A stretch of DNA of 64,000 nt, taken from NCBI RefSeq assembly GCF_050624435.1, contig NC_134536.1, forward strand, positions 128,782,758 through 128,846,757, given 5' to 3'. Within the stretch, counting starts at the first letter, position 1. Every line of letters starts with the position of its first letter. Below are positions 46,501 through 53,960 of this stretch, one piece after another. The position numbers were made by a program, and so were the translations under genes. The notes beneath the pieces were generated by a model, which was given only the letters and a program-made list of their open reading frames with translations, had not been told where the DNA came from and made no database searches. The stretch is from Tenrec ecaudatus. Lineage: Eukaryota; Chordata; Mammalia; Afrosoricida; Tenrecidae.

Positions 46501-49500
46501 TGTGGTAACGGTTGCACAACTGTTTTTAATATGACTGAGCATTGAAATCATGACATGCGAATGATAGGTCGCTAAGAAAGCCGAAAGGGCAGGCTGGATT
46601 GCTTAACTCAGAGAGCTACTGATGAGTTACAGTTGGCCGTTGCCGCCTTCATTGTAGAAGAGAAATGTCTTGTGACTTTACTTTTCACACGTGTACCATA
46701 TTTAAATTGATCTCATACATCAGAAATCAGATAATGAGAAACTGATAAAATACGATGGTTGGGTAGTCCTAAATTACGTAACAGATCGGCTCTGGCTAAA
46801 TGGCTTTGGTCAGACTTAACCGCCGGACGGGCTTTCCTGCTCAGCGAGCGACATCACTGCTTTTCCTGAAGGTACCACTGGCCTCGGACAGTTTGGATAT
46901 CCGTCACTCAGTGCTGCACAGAGATGCCGAACGCCATCTCACAGCCTCTATGAATACATCTGCATACTCAGATATCTGTCTCATCACTGCCTTGCAGAGC
47001 AGAGCAAGACCCACCTGTTTCAATTTGTAGTCAGCAGTTTAAACGTCGAGGTTCGAGAGAAGTTAGCAATAGCCACGCTGTCTTTTTGCCCTGAACTAGG
47101 TTTCTCTACTCAAAATTTCCTGTCTCTAAAATGCTGTCTTTGCTTCAACAAAAAGCACGTTGGACAAATGTACAACAAATGTACAATGCTTGACACAAGG
47201 GATGGATGGATGGATTGTGATAAGAATCGTACAAGCCCCCAATAAAATAATTTTTTAAAAAGCATGTTGGAGTGGCTTGTGTGTGAAGGCTGTGTGATCT
47301 GGCGGAAATGAAAGAGCTATTGAAAAATAAAGTCTGTTGTATCTGATCACTGCATTTTATCTTATGACCCGAAAAGCAAACCCCACGGACCCCTGCACAC
47401 GTGGGCTTCAAGAGCAAATGACTCACGGCAGGTTAGTAAGCAAGCACAAATGGGGCTGTGCTTCCTTGCTCTCCGGGCACCCCGTCCCTGTCAGGGACCC
47501 CGCATTTGGAAAGAGCCTTTGGCTCCGCGGAGACCTGGGGTTGCTGGGGGAGGAGGCAGGTGCCAGCCAGGCCCAGAAGCCGCATCGCTGAGGTGGTGGA
47601 AAAGGTGAACTTGTCCACTAGAGATCCGTTAAGAAAGCACAAGTCAATTAAAATAACAAACAAACACAAGTCAGCTCCCGCTTACTGGGAGATCCAACAC
47701 TGGACTAGGGGCGCGAGGGGTCAGGACTGGATGGTTTTTCCAGTCAATATGGACAGAGCCCCCTACATGCTCCTGCTTGTTCTGCACATGCTCTCCCCTC
47801 AAGCCCCCGGGTGCACTGGTCAGTGACCAGCGTCCTGCCATCCAGTATAGACTGCATCCCCCCTCTTATCTCATGGGCCGTCTGCTCAGTGCAGGCACAT
47901 GGAGAGCAGACTGGACGGAGGGAACAAAACACAGACTTTGCCTGCCGGCGCCTTCCTAGGAAAATAAACACCACCTCCACCTTCTCCGTGGGACCTCCCT
48001 AAGCCTCCCGAAGGACAGGGAGATGACTGAGCCCACTCTCGGGATGAGGAAGCAGGAGACGAGCCGGGCAGCATGGCTGTGGGGACCCAGATCTCCCGCT
48101 TCCCCGTCCCCTGCCCTTCTCTCTGTAGCCAGAGGACCGTTTTTTATGCTGTGCAGATTTGTCACCATTTCCTCCAGTTCCTCTTCCCTTCCCTGTTCAC
48201 TCCGACATGACCCCCCAGAGGCTGGCTGATACCCACGCCTGCAGGTCCAGCACCGGAGCACCCAGTGCCTAGGATTCCCCCTGGAGCTGGGCTCCTCCCA
48301 CCGCCTCCCCTAGGCCTCCAGGACAAAGGTGCTCACTGGCCACGGTGATGTTGACTTCCTGCAGCCGCTGGCCGGCCAGGTTGGCGGCGTGGCAGGTGTA
48401 GACGCCAGCGTCGCTCTCGGTGGTGCTGATGAACACCAGGTCGTGGCCCTTCTGGTAGACCCTGCCGTGGGTGGGCAGCCGTGTCCCTGCATGCTCCCAC
48501 CACACCCGGGGCTCGGGCAGGCCCTGCGGGGGCAGGCAGGTCACACGCTCCTCGCTGCCTGCAGTGAACACCCGGGGCTCCAGGGGCGGCATGGCTTCGA
48601 TCTCTGTGGGAAGAGAGCAGGAGGGCGGCAACCCATGACTGTGAGTCCCGGCGGGCAGGATGCCCTCTCACAGGGCACCAAAGTCTTCCCGGCCACCCGA
48701 CCAACCAACCCATTCCTGCCCAGTCGATTCCTGCTCACAGAGACCCTACTGGACAGAGTAGAATGGCCTTGGGGCTGAGGCTGCAAATCTCTGCCTATTT
48801 ACATCTTTCTCCTGGGGGCCGGAACCACTGCCTAACACTTAACCTGCCACGGTGCCGCCATGGCTCCTTTGCCGGCCACAGCATCCCCAACCCAGAGCCC
48901 TCTGAGGTACACCCCCCACCTTCTTCCATCGGTTCTCCAAGCAGCTTTCTAGGGAGACACAAACCTAAATCCTGCCCCGCCTACCATCCAGGCGGCAGCC
49001 CCCACCCAGTAATCCAGACCCAGGGACCCACCTGCCAGGTGCAGCGTGGCCTCCAGGATGACTGGTGGACCCCTCTGGCCCTGGCCCACACAGCGGTACA
49101 CCCCTGCATTGCGAGGCCGGACCTGGGTCAGCAGCAGGGACCCGTTGGCAAACACGGTGGCTCTCCGGAGGTGTGGGGGGCTGTGGAGGGGAGAGGGAGC
49201 CGTGGAAGCAGCAGCTACCAGGGGAGCACAGTGGAAGCCCGATGTGCCGGGTGAAGGTCAAGGGCATAGCAAGAGCAGCGGACGTTCCGCACCGGGAGGT
49301 GTGTTTGCGCTATTCACGCGTGTCACCATCACAAGGAATGCGAGGTAAGCAGCGGTGCAGGTTAGAGGTGGCCAGTGCCCAGGAGCACGCAGCTGGACTC
49401 GCCAAGGCCAGGCTTCAGACACAGCTGGAGAGGCACCCAGCAGCCACAGCCAGAAGCCCCAGCCATGTCATCCGAAACACTGATGGCCCTGCCTGGCTCC

Positions 49501-51506
49501 TAAGAAGTCCCCAAGGAGGGAGAGGAGCTGGTACCTCCCAGCACCTTCTGGAAGTGTTTGCTTCCTTCCAAAGTATGTGTGCTTCCTATCTTTACCGACC
49601 AGGACCCTGCCATCCACACAGGGGTCAATTCCCCAAGTCCCCTGAGCCAATTCCACCCCTGGATCCCTCCCCACCCTTTTAATCCAGAAGGTTCCAGTGG
49701 GAAAGAGGGCCAGAGGCCAAGAAAGAGAGCCATTGTGAGCTCACTCACTCACACCGCTGTGCCTTTCTGCTTTAGCCCGCCTTTCTCTATCAGAATAGAC
49801 GGTGGTTATACAACAGCGACGGGTGCTGCTGCCATCTGCTGGCAATCTGAAGTATGGCATACTGCACAACTGGGGCGTCTGGGGCATGAATTCCTCCCCT
49901 CCACGGCCTGCACCACTGCACGGGAAGGCTCCCTGCCAGATGCCTCACCGACTGCGGTTGGTAATGGGAGTATCGTCCTCGAAGACCCACTGCAGGCTGG
50001 GGGGCGGCTGTGCAGAGAACTGACAGTGGAACATAGCTTCCTCGTTCCTTGCCACTACCACGTCCCGGGGTGCCAGCACCACCCTGGCGAAGCTCTCATC
50101 TGGGGCAGTGGGGAGAGAGAGGGTGGAGGAAGCAGGGGTGTGAGCCGGCAGGACAGCACAGCGAGGCCCTCCCACTTCCCCGGCCTGCTGGCCCCGAGAC
50201 CCAGCCTCACCGGCAATGCTCAAGGTAAAGTTCTGGCTGCTGCAGGCCTGACCGAAGGCGTTGTGGGCACAGCAGGAGTAGAGGCCGCTGTGCTCAGTGC
50301 CGGCCGGCCGGAAGGTGAGGTTCCGCTCCTTGCTGTTGACCGTCTGGTTGCTCTGGCCATCGGAGAGGGGGCTCCCATCTCGGAACCACTGGTAGGTGGG
50401 CCTGCGGGGCAGCGGGGGTCAGCAGCAGCAGGGGAAAGGGGATGCTCAGGCGGCCAGCAGGGAAGATAGAAAATTCGAGGGTCAGGGCTAGAGCTCCCTT
50501 GGGGTGCAAATGGGGAAAACGGAGGCCAGGGAAGGAGAAGGGACTTGTACATGAGCACACACCATTCAAGAACACAATCGGGTTGAGATCCTAAGCTCTT
50601 CTTGGCTTCCAGAATCCAGGCCCCCCCCCCAGTCCCATGTGCCCCCCTTATGTCCTCTAGGGAGCACTATGGTAGGGAGCAAGGTGGCTGCTTACAGGGT
50701 AAAGCGGGGTCCGTCTGGACAAGGCCTGGGATGGCCTGCGCCCCCCTCCTCCCCAGACCCCTGGGTTGTGGCTCCTTACCGAGGGTGGCCGTCTATGTTA
50801 CATCGCAGCGTAACCTGGATCTGCGGCTGGATCTCAGCTTCCGAGGCAGGATGCTTCAGGACCACAGGGCCCGCCTCGATCCCTGCAGCCACAGGTGCAG
50901 AGTGAGGGGGGAACACAGTAAGGGTGCTGGGGGTGCACAGGGGGGAGTGAAGGTGCCCCAGGGAGTGGGTTAGGCAGGTGGCAGCTACTAACTGCCCACC
51001 CCATCCCTAGTGGGCCGAGCCTGGTATTTTGCCTGACCACCTGCCCTTCAAGCTGCAGATGAATGGGCCTAACCCTTGACAGGAAGAGGGAAGGACAAGG
51101 GGGAGTGAGTGACAAGGAGACTGAGCCTCCTTTTGGCCTCACACTGGTAGAGGAGAAGCCTGCCCAGGTAGGGCTCCGTGGTTAGGGGCGAGCAGGGGCC
51201 GGCCGGGCAGAGCCTCACATTTGATGTTGAAGGAGGCGTTGGAGCTGCGGGCTTCCTCGCCGGTGGTCTCATCCCGGGCCACGCACTGGAAGGCGCCCGA
51301 GTCCTGCAGCCGGTCCACGGCTGCAAAGCTCAGGCTGCTGCCCTCGGCGAAGCGCCTCTCCGTGTCCCGGATAGGAGCCCCGTCGAGCAGCCAGGACACG
51401 CGCACAGGGCCTGGGGCCTCGACCTCGCAGCGGAGCAGCGCCCGGCGCCCCTGCAGCGCATCCTGCGAGGACGGCTCCTTAATGAAGATGATGGCCGTCT
51501 CGGCAC
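25412..51506 (-). CDS. PTK7: PTK7 (CCK4), pseudokinase receptor, exons 2-20 (exon 1 outside)
   Basis: Nineteen exons on the minus strand: 51506-51219, 50882-50780, 50401-50211, 50099-49949, 49180-49032, 48603-48337, 43384-43251, 43129-42994, 42847-42728, 40373-40224, 40141-39991, 39905-39778, 38712-38509, 37885-37730, 36931-36699, 35944-35864, 27263-27112, 26315-26137, 25572-25412. All introns are GT-AG and all phases fit. The total is 3134 bp, i.e. 1043 full codons plus stop and a split first codon; a 27-residue exon 1 would give the human length of 1070. The product has seven Ig domains, one membrane span and a tyrosine pseudokinase (HKDLAARN in place of HRD, ALG in place of DFG). PTK7 is a plasma-membrane co-receptor in planar-cell-polarity and Wnt signalling. 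No signal-peptide exon is visible in 51507-64000, so exon 1 must lie beyond the window. Confidence 0.98.
25800..25975 (+). repeat. AfroSINE in PTK7 intron 19
   Basis: AGGAGCCCTGGTGGCACCAT through GGTTTGAATCCACCAGCCAC to TAGCATGGACCCAATAACCC; antisense to PTK7. Confidence 0.85.
26137..26315 (-). CDS. PTK7: PTK7 exon 19, activation segment and C-lobe
   Basis: 179 bp. [39 protein letters not shown], ending ADDDVLA. A Cys (TGT) stands where I recall Trp in human QAWVPLRW. Confidence 0.96.
26590..26760 (+). repeat. AfroSINE in PTK7 intron 18
   Basis: CGGCTGCTAATCAGCCACAAGG, GGTTCAAATGCACCAGCTGC and CTCTACTCTGTCCCACC. Confidence 0.75.
27112..27263 (-). CDS. PTK7: PTK7 exon 18, pseudocatalytic loop
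   Basis: 152 bp. [25 protein letters not shown] and [12 protein letters not shown]. The DFG Mg-binding Asp is replaced (ALG), so the domain is catalytically dead, as in all PTK7. Confidence 0.97.
27450..27612 (-). repeat. AfroSINE in PTK7 intron 17
   Basis: AACTCACTGCCATCCAGTCAG, TGGTTTTGAACTGCTGACCATG, CGCATAACCTTTACACTACC. Confidence 0.85.
27655..27895 (+). repeat. L1-like LINE 3' end
   Basis: TGTGCTTGACACATTGGAAG, GATTGTGATAAGAGATGTAAG and AATAAAAG followed by an A-rich tail. The family 3' end. Confidence 0.75.
28048..28071. repeat. (AC)n microsatellite
   Basis: About ten AC units. Confidence 0.9.
28075..28660 (+). repeat. L1-like LINE 3' portion
   Basis: Parallels 22440-22955: GACAAATCTGGCTGGACCAG, CACACATTGGTACAGGTAAG, ending GAGGCCCCAATAAAATGATG. 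Confidence 0.75.
28850..28975 (-). repeat. AfroSINE, diverged
   Basis: GAGCTGCTGGTGGTTTCACTGG is the reverse of the SINE middle. It lies head to head with the next copy. Confidence 0.5.
28984..29105 (+). repeat. AfroSINE 5' half
   Basis: GGAGCCCTGGAGTAATGGGA, AGGTCAGCAGTTCAAAACCATC, GATGAGGCTTTCTGCTC. Confidence 0.85.
29399..29448 (+). mobile_element. 50-bp SPIN-like remnant with perfect target duplication
   Basis: CAGTGGTTCTCAACCTGTGG at one end and AGAACCACTG at the other, with almost no interior. It is flanked on both sides by the identical 8-mer CTGTAGGG (29391-29398 and 29449-29456). Confidence 0.88.
29726..29895 (+). repeat. AfroSINE in PTK7 intron 17
   Basis: GGAACCCTGGTAGCCCAGTG, GCTAACCATAAGGTCAGCAG, GGCTTTCTGTTCCCAG. 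Confidence 0.85.
30107..30232 (-). mobile_element. SPIN-like short element in PTK7 intron 17
   Basis: 126 bp from CAGTGATTCTCAACC to GGTTGAGAACCACTG. Flanks CCCTAAGG and CTCTAAGG match at 7 of 8. Carries the shared short-form deletion. Confidence 0.9.
30370..30886 (+). repeat. LTR-like dispersed repeat, copy A
   Basis: About 0.5 kb, homologous to 45700-46194. Shared blocks: TGCCAGCACTGAGAAGCT, TCCTGCAGTCGGTGTCATTG, GGTGTCGGACATATGGG. A TATA-like TATATAAAAC lies near the 3' end. Class not certain. Confidence 0.6.
30930..31480 (+). repeat. RTE-clade LINE 3' portion, degraded
   Basis: A decayed reading frame with [13 protein letters not shown] resembles the end of RTE reverse transcriptase. 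The segment GTCACAGTGGCTGCCAACAA, GGCTCAGACAGATCAG and GCCGCAGGACCGAGCAG matches the RTE/BovB-type 3' end known from afrotherian repeats. It is interrupted by the SPIN element at 31480. Confidence 0.65.
31480..31960 (+). mobile_element. SPIN-like long non-autonomous element (about 481 bp)
   Basis: CAGCGGGTCTCAACCTGTGG, an internal hairpin (CCATCGGAA with ATTTCCGATGG), CTCCTCTATCCGTCTCCAG, CCATGCTTCACCATGCTTCA, end GGTTGAGAACCGGTG. It lacks a transposase frame, so it is non-autonomous. Inserted in RTE sequence. Confidence 0.92.
32240..33240. other. PTK7 intron 17, unique-looking stretch
   Basis: About 1 kb without a recognised repeat or exon, GC-rich at 32600-32900 with several Pro/Ser-type frames that have no splice support or known similarity. 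Confidence 0.45.
33258..33424 (+). mobile_element. SPIN-like short element in PTK7 intron 17
   Basis: 167 bp: CAGCGGTTCTCAGCCTGTGG to TTGAGAACCACTG, with the shared junction GTCGCCTGATTCAT. Confidence 0.9.
33600..33745 (+). repeat. RTE-clade LINE 3' fragment
   Basis: GAGAGACCAGTCCCTGAAAG, AGGACATCATGATGCAGAAAAG, preceded by a degenerate GGATGCCTTTTAGAGGGAAGG. The same 3' region as in the RTE family. Confidence 0.6.
33745..35140. other. PTK7 intron 17, unique-looking stretch
   Basis: No exon or young repeat recognised. GC-rich and mostly single-copy in appearance; a weak MIR/L2-like trace near 34300-34340 (TCAGTCAACATTTGTGGACTG). Confidence 0.45.
35148..35198 (+). repeat. MIR 3' fragment
   Basis: CAGCCTCAGTTTCTTCATCC, the 3' region of MIR. 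Confidence 0.65.
35200..35355 (+). repeat. AfroSINE in PTK7 intron 17
   Basis: GGAGCCCTGGGGTGCGGCGG, GCTCGGCTGTTAACTGAAAG, CCGCTCTACTCTATCACCC. Confidence 0.75.
35630..35838 (+). repeat. AfroSINE abutting PTK7 exon 17 donor
   Basis: GTCAGCAGTTAGAAACCACC, TAGGGTCGCTGTGAGTGGAC, ATCGACTCGATGCCAGTGAC, tail to about 35838. The exon 17 splice donor is about 25 nt away. Antisense to PTK7. Confidence 0.9.
35864..35944 (-). CDS. PTK7: PTK7 exon 17
   Basis: 81 bp, 27 codons ([27 protein letters not shown]), phase 0. Acceptor CCCATAG, donor GTAGGG. Confidence 0.96.
36699..36931 (-). CDS. PTK7: PTK7 exon 16, kinase N-lobe
   Basis: 233 bp. [18 protein letters not shown] carries a degenerate glycine loop; LVLVKSL keeps the beta-3 Lys; then [16 protein letters not shown] and YMVLEYVDL. 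Confidence 0.97.
37365..37540 (-). repeat. AfroSINE in PTK7 intron 15
   Basis: AAACTCATTGCCGTGGAGTC, GAAAGCCCCGTCTTTCCAACG, AATGCATAACTACTC. Confidence 0.8.
37730..37885 (-). CDS. PTK7: PTK7 exon 15, juxtamembrane region
   Basis: 156 bp. [41 protein letters not shown]; links the membrane span to the pseudokinase. Confidence 0.96.
38013..38070 (-). repeat. AfroSINE fragment in PTK7 intron 14
   Basis: CTGCCTCTGTGGGTTTCTGAG then ACTGTAAGCCTTTATC, the reverse of the SINE 3' middle. Confidence 0.55.
38509..38712 (-). CDS. PTK7: PTK7 exon 14, transmembrane segment
   Basis: 204 bp. [20 protein letters not shown] plus LGLMFYC is the single membrane span, followed by the basic stop-transfer [12 protein letters not shown] and [11 protein letters not shown]. 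Confidence 0.97.
38713..39777. other. PTK7: PTK7 intron 13
   Basis: About 1.1 kb with no recognised young repeat. Open frames here are intronic. Confidence 0.5.
39778..39905 (-). CDS. PTK7: PTK7 exon 13, second half of Ig7
   Basis: 128 bp. [28 protein letters not shown] (Ig Cys motif), EAPLYVV. Confidence 0.97.
39991..40141 (-). CDS. PTK7: PTK7 exon 12, first half of Ig7
   Basis: 151 bp. [40 protein letters not shown]. It carries the position of the MT1-MMP cleavage site; the sequence here is PTP-LI. Confidence 0.97.
40224..40373 (-). CDS. PTK7: PTK7 exon 11, second half of Ig6
   Basis: 150 bp. [45 protein letters not shown]. Confidence 0.97.
40615..40822 (-). repeat. AfroSINE in PTK7 intron 10
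   Basis: GTAGTTTCAAACCGCTGACC, TTGAGGGTAGCAGCCCC, CAATTATGCCACTAGGGCCC. A further decayed fragment lies at 40530-40605. Confidence 0.85.
40830..41700. other. PTK7 intron 10, mixed sequence
   Basis: Pyrimidine-rich, then AT-rich sequence with a TA/CATA-rich stretch at 41320-41345. The AT-rich part at 41140-41500 looks like old L1 3' UTR, but I cannot place it. Confidence 0.4.
41705..41875 (+). repeat. AfroSINE
   Basis: GGGGTAGTGGTTACACACTG, GCAGTTCGAAACCAGCAGC, GGAAACCCACAAAGGG, GATGGCAGGGAGTTTGG. Confidence 0.9.
41905..42052 (-). repeat. AfroSINE
   Basis: GACTAGAACTGCCTCGCAGG to AAGGGAGTACTTACCACTGC; about 30 bp from the preceding copy, in the opposite orientation. Confidence 0.65.
42072..42245 (-). 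repeat. AfroSINE
   Basis: GAAAGCCCCGTCTTTCTCCAG, GTGGTTTTGAACTGCGGACC, TTAACCACTACGACGTCACC. Confidence 0.9.
42297..42515 (+). repeat. AfroSINE, divergent subfamily
   Basis: GGAGTCCCTGGGTGTTGCGC, GAGGTGCCTCGGGAGACAGG, CCTGGTGATCTACTACTTC, TTGAAAATCTGTGAAGCACC, GCTAACACGAGTCGGGGTGG. A different middle from the main type. Confidence 0.75.
42728..42847 (-). CDS. PTK7: PTK7 exon 10, first half of Ig6
   Basis: 120 bp. [37 protein letters not shown]. Confidence 0.97.
42994..43129 (-). CDS. PTK7: PTK7 exon 9, second half of Ig5
   Basis: 136 bp. [44 protein letters not shown]. Acceptor GCACGCAG. Confidence 0.96.
43251..43384 (-). CDS. PTK7: PTK7 exon 8, first half of Ig5
   Basis: 134 bp. [41 protein letters not shown]. 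Confidence 0.96.
43938..44030 (+). repeat. AfroSINE 5' half in PTK7 intron 7
   Basis: GGGGTGGCGTGGATGATTAAG, GGTTGGTGGTTCAAACGCG. Confidence 0.7.
44142..44324 (-). repeat. AfroSINE in PTK7 intron 7
   Basis: AAACTCACTGCCATCTGGTG, GAGAACTGCCCCTGTGGGTT, CATAACCACTACCCCACCAG. Confidence 0.9.
44690..45125 (+). repeat. L1-type LINE 3' UTR-like sequence
   Basis: AACTGATTGTGGTGACAACTGTACAACTG near the end, and a TTAATAAAAAATATATT tail. Similar to mammalian L1M 3' ends; the family is not certain. Confidence 0.5.
45700..46194 (+). repeat. LTR-like dispersed repeat, copy B
   Basis: Starts TGTGGTAGTTAC and ends GACTAACA (TG..CA). Homologous to 30370-30886. Contains TATA-like GATAAATAGC. LTR nature is inferred only. 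Confidence 0.6.
46226..46408 (+). repeat. AfroSINE in PTK7 intron 7
   Basis: GGCTCCCTGGTGGCATCGTG, GGCTTTCCACTCTCGGTCAC, CGTCAACTCAATGGCAATGAG. Confidence 0.85.
46425..46560 (+). repeat. L1-type LINE 3' UTR-like fragment
   Basis: CTGATTGTGGTAACGGTTGC, ACAACTGTTTTTAATATGAC; resembles 45030-45080. Confidence 0.55.
46560..47160. other. PTK7 intron 7, unassigned
   Basis: AT-moderate sequence with no recognised exon or repeat. Confidence 0.4.
47165..47265 (+). repeat. L1-like LINE 3' end, short
   Basis: ATGCTTGACACAAGGGATGG, GATTGTGATAAGAATCGTAC, CCCCAATAAAATAATTTTTT. Severely 5'-truncated. Confidence 0.75.
47270..48260. other. PTK7 intron 7, 3' part
   Basis: GC-moderate, no clear repeat or exon. 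It precedes exon 6 in coordinate order but is upstream of exon 8 in the transcript. Confidence 0.4.
48337..48603 (-). CDS. PTK7: PTK7 exon 7, Ig4
   Basis: 267 bp encoding a whole Ig domain: [62 protein letters not shown]. Confidence 0.97.
48704..48868 (-). repeat. AfroSINE in PTK7 intron 6
   Basis: CCCATTCCTGCCCAGTCGATTC, GACAGAGTAGAATGGCC, TTTCTCCTGGGGGCCGG. About 100 bp upstream of the exon 7 acceptor and in the same orientation as the gene. Confidence 0.8.
49032..49180 (-). CDS. PTK7: PTK7 exon 6, second half of Ig3
   Basis: 149 bp. [45 protein letters not shown]. Confidence 0.97.
49949..50099 (-). CDS. PTK7: PTK7 exon 5, first half of Ig3
   Basis: 151 bp. [48 protein letters not shown]. 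Confidence 0.97.
50211..50401 (-). CDS. PTK7: PTK7 exon 4, second part of Ig2
   Basis: 191 bp. [46 protein letters not shown]. An N-glycosylation motif NQT is visible. Confidence 0.97.
50505..50560 (-). repeat. MIR fragment in PTK7 intron 3
   Basis: AAATGGGGAAAACGGAGGCC followed by AGGGAAGGAGAAGGGACTTGT, the reverse of the MIR 3' end. Confidence 0.6.
50780..50882 (-). CDS. PTK7: PTK7 exon 3, first part of Ig2
   Basis: 103 bp. [32 protein letters not shown]. Confidence 0.96.
51219..51506 (-). CDS. PTK7: PTK7 exon 2, Ig1
   Basis: 288 bp. [66 protein letters not shown]. Acceptor CTGTCTGCAG; entered in phase 1 from an exon 1 outside the window. Confidence 0.97.
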
Positions 51507-51959
51507 CTGCAGACAGGGTCGTGGGAAGAGGCTGGTCAGGAGAGGCCACCCGTGGCCCCATCCAACCCGTGCTGGAGGGAGGGTCAGTGGACACCGTCCT
51601 GGGTGCTTGGCCAAGCACAAAGATGTAGAGCCCTCCCCCAGAGAGGATGCTTATCTGGACACTCACACAGGACACGCATGCGCACGCGACTCGGGTGCTA
51701 ACACTAGTGGCCAGCAATTCAGCTCTGACCACGGCCTCCCCCAATGGGTTTCAAAGCAGAGGTGCCTCCGCTGTTGAGTCCTTTGGGAACCAGAGCCCAG
51801 AGCCTTTCTTCCAAGGCACCTCTGGGTTAATTTCAAACTGCCGATGAAGGGTGTCCAAGGAGAGAGGAGCCCGGGAGATGGGGTACTGAAAGCTGGTCAC
51901 ACACAGAGTGGCCTCCAAAGGAGAGATGCTTCCAGGTTGCACGCAAAACAACCACGGCC

Positions 51960-52105
51960 ACGCAGTAGCTCCAACTGCCCCTGTGGGTTTCTGACACTGT
52001 CCCTCTCCCAGGGAGTCTGGGAAAGCGTGGTCTTTGTCTGCAGGAAAGAGTTGGGGTCTCGAAGCCAGCAGCCCAGCCCAGTGCATAACCACGTCCCCAG
52101 GCTCT
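51960..52105 (-). repeat. AfroSINE in PTK7 intron 1
   Basis: AACTGCCCCTGTGGGTTTCTG, TCTCGAAGCCAGCAGCCCAG, TGCATAACCACGTCCCC. Confidence 0.8.
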
Positions 52106-52109
52106 TTCA

Positions 52110-52870
52110 AGTCTGTAGGATCAGATTATACCCATCAATGGTGCTCACACCTCCAGGTGTGGGAAGCAGAGAACCCACTCCATCGCTGGAGCAGCACAGC
52201 CAGGTCAAGGCCACCCTGAGCCAGGTCTCTGAGGCCAGGGCCACGGCCAGTCTTTCTGTGGTGCGTTGCTCCAGGGTATCCCCCCACGGCAGTTTCTCCT
52301 CCGACCCCACTTCAGTTCACCAGGAACTGGGGTGGGGGGACAGGTGGAGCCGCAGGCAGCAGAACAAAGGGACGAGTGAGAGGCTGAGGGTGTGGGGCTG
52401 GGGAGGCGGAGGGCGAGGCACCTGATTGGGTGACTGAGGCGGAACTAACACACTGGGCTTTGTCCCTGGCCCACGTGGGCGCCCTGCAGGTGCCGGAAGC
52501 CCCTGGGCCTGGAACACCAGCCACATGCCAGAGTTGGGTGGTGGCACAGGAGAGGGCAGTGAAAACCCCGGAAGGAGAATCAGGCCACGGGCCCCCTGGG
52601 GCTACTACCCAGAAAAGCCGTTTCTGGCCAACCGGGACAGGAGGGAGGAGGCTGACTGTTCCTGCCCATCTCTCCCAAGCCACTGGAGACCCATCGTGAC
52701 CAAGTCATGCCCGCCCACGTCCCCAGGGACAGGCTTTGGCTCTTTCAATACTGAGCACCAGCCTCCTGGTGAGGTCAGTGTTAAGATCAAACAAACCCAC
52801 ATTCTCCTGGGGCTGATGCAGAGGAGGGGGTGCTGCCCCTGGGGCCAGACCATGTCCTAAGATTCTTCCA
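52110..52870. other. PTK7 intron 1, unassigned
   Basis: GC-rich, no exon with splice support and no clear repeat. Confidence 0.4.
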
Positions 52871-52876
52871 AGGAAG

Positions 52877-53360
52877 CAGTTCTCAACCTGTGAGCCGAGA
52901 CCCCTTTGGGGGGGGGGGGTGTCCAATGACCCTTTCTCAGTAATCGCCTAAGACCACAGGAAAACACATATTTCTGATGGCCTTAGGAACCGAGACACCG
53001 CTCCTCTATCCGTCTCCAGGCGGGTCCGCCCACATGCAGATGTGCCCACCTATGAGTACCTGGCGTGAAAACTGTTACCCATGCTACACCATGCTTCAAG
53101 ACAAAATGTCATTTATTTGTCATTAGAAATAAATACTTCACAATAGAGAATTACATACTGTGTTTGTGATTAATCACTATGCTTTAGTGATGTTCAATTT
53201 GTAAAATGAAAATACATCCTGAATATCAGATATTTATATGACGATTCATAACAGTAGCAAAATGACAGTGATGAAGTAGCAACGAAAATAATGCTACGGT
53301 TAGGGGTCACTACAACGTGAGGTGAAAGGGTCGAGGCCTGAGGAAGGTTGAGAACCACTG
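52877..53360 (+). mobile_element. SPIN-like long non-autonomous element (about 484 bp)
   Basis: CAGTTCTCAACCTGTGAGCC to GGTTGAGAACCACTG with the full interior (ACCGCTCCTCTATCCGTCTC, CATGCTTCAAGACAAAATG, GATTAATCACTATGC). No transposase frame. A G-run insertion lies near 52906-52918. Confidence 0.92.
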
Positions 53361-53634
53361 CGCTAAGGGCTGGCCCCATCTCACGACATAAGACCCGGTC
53401 TTGGATCTGGGAAGCGGCTCGGGGCACCCCTAGTATTTCTCCACGGAGCACTGTGGGCTCTCTGGGGGATGGCGGACAGTCTCCATCATGCTGGCCGAGC
53501 CCCCCACCACAGTGCAAGTAACAAGTCTACCCTCCTGGTGCTGCGACGGCTGAGTGCCTGCCTGTTGCTATGAAAACCCACCCCCCTGCCCAACCTATAC
53601 CCCATAGGAGTGTGCCCCGCTCCCATGGGGCACC

Positions 53635-53720
53635 CTGGCATACATGGTAGAGACGTGCAAACTGAGGCCCAGAAAGAAAAGTAACCTGCCCCAAATAAGA
53701 CAGGCTCATTTATGCCAGGC
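53635..53720 (-). repeat. MIR fragment
   Basis: CAAACTGAGGCCCAGAAAG, AAAAGTAACCTGCCCCAAAT, the reverse of the MIR 3' part. Confidence 0.7.
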
Positions 53721-53789
53721 CCAAAACCACAGGGAGCCAGCTCCGAGCCCCACACACTGCTGCTGCGTGCCGCTTCAGCAAAAGCCCAC

Positions 53790-53960
53790 TGTGACCGAGT
53801 GGATGCCAAGTCACGGTAGATCCCAAGCCTTCGAGGTAGACTGGCTCCATTGGGCAGGCCAGGCTGTCCTCTGAGCACGCAGACAGCCACCTCTATCTCC
53901 CTCAGGGCTGCCGGGGAGGTTCAAACCACCCATCTTCTGTTCAGCACCCGGGCACCAGCA
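53790..53960 (-). repeat. AfroSINE, strongly diverged
   Basis: GGTTCAAACCACCCATCTTC and TTCAGCACCCGGGCACC suggest a reversed SINE; the rest is weak. Confidence 0.4.
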
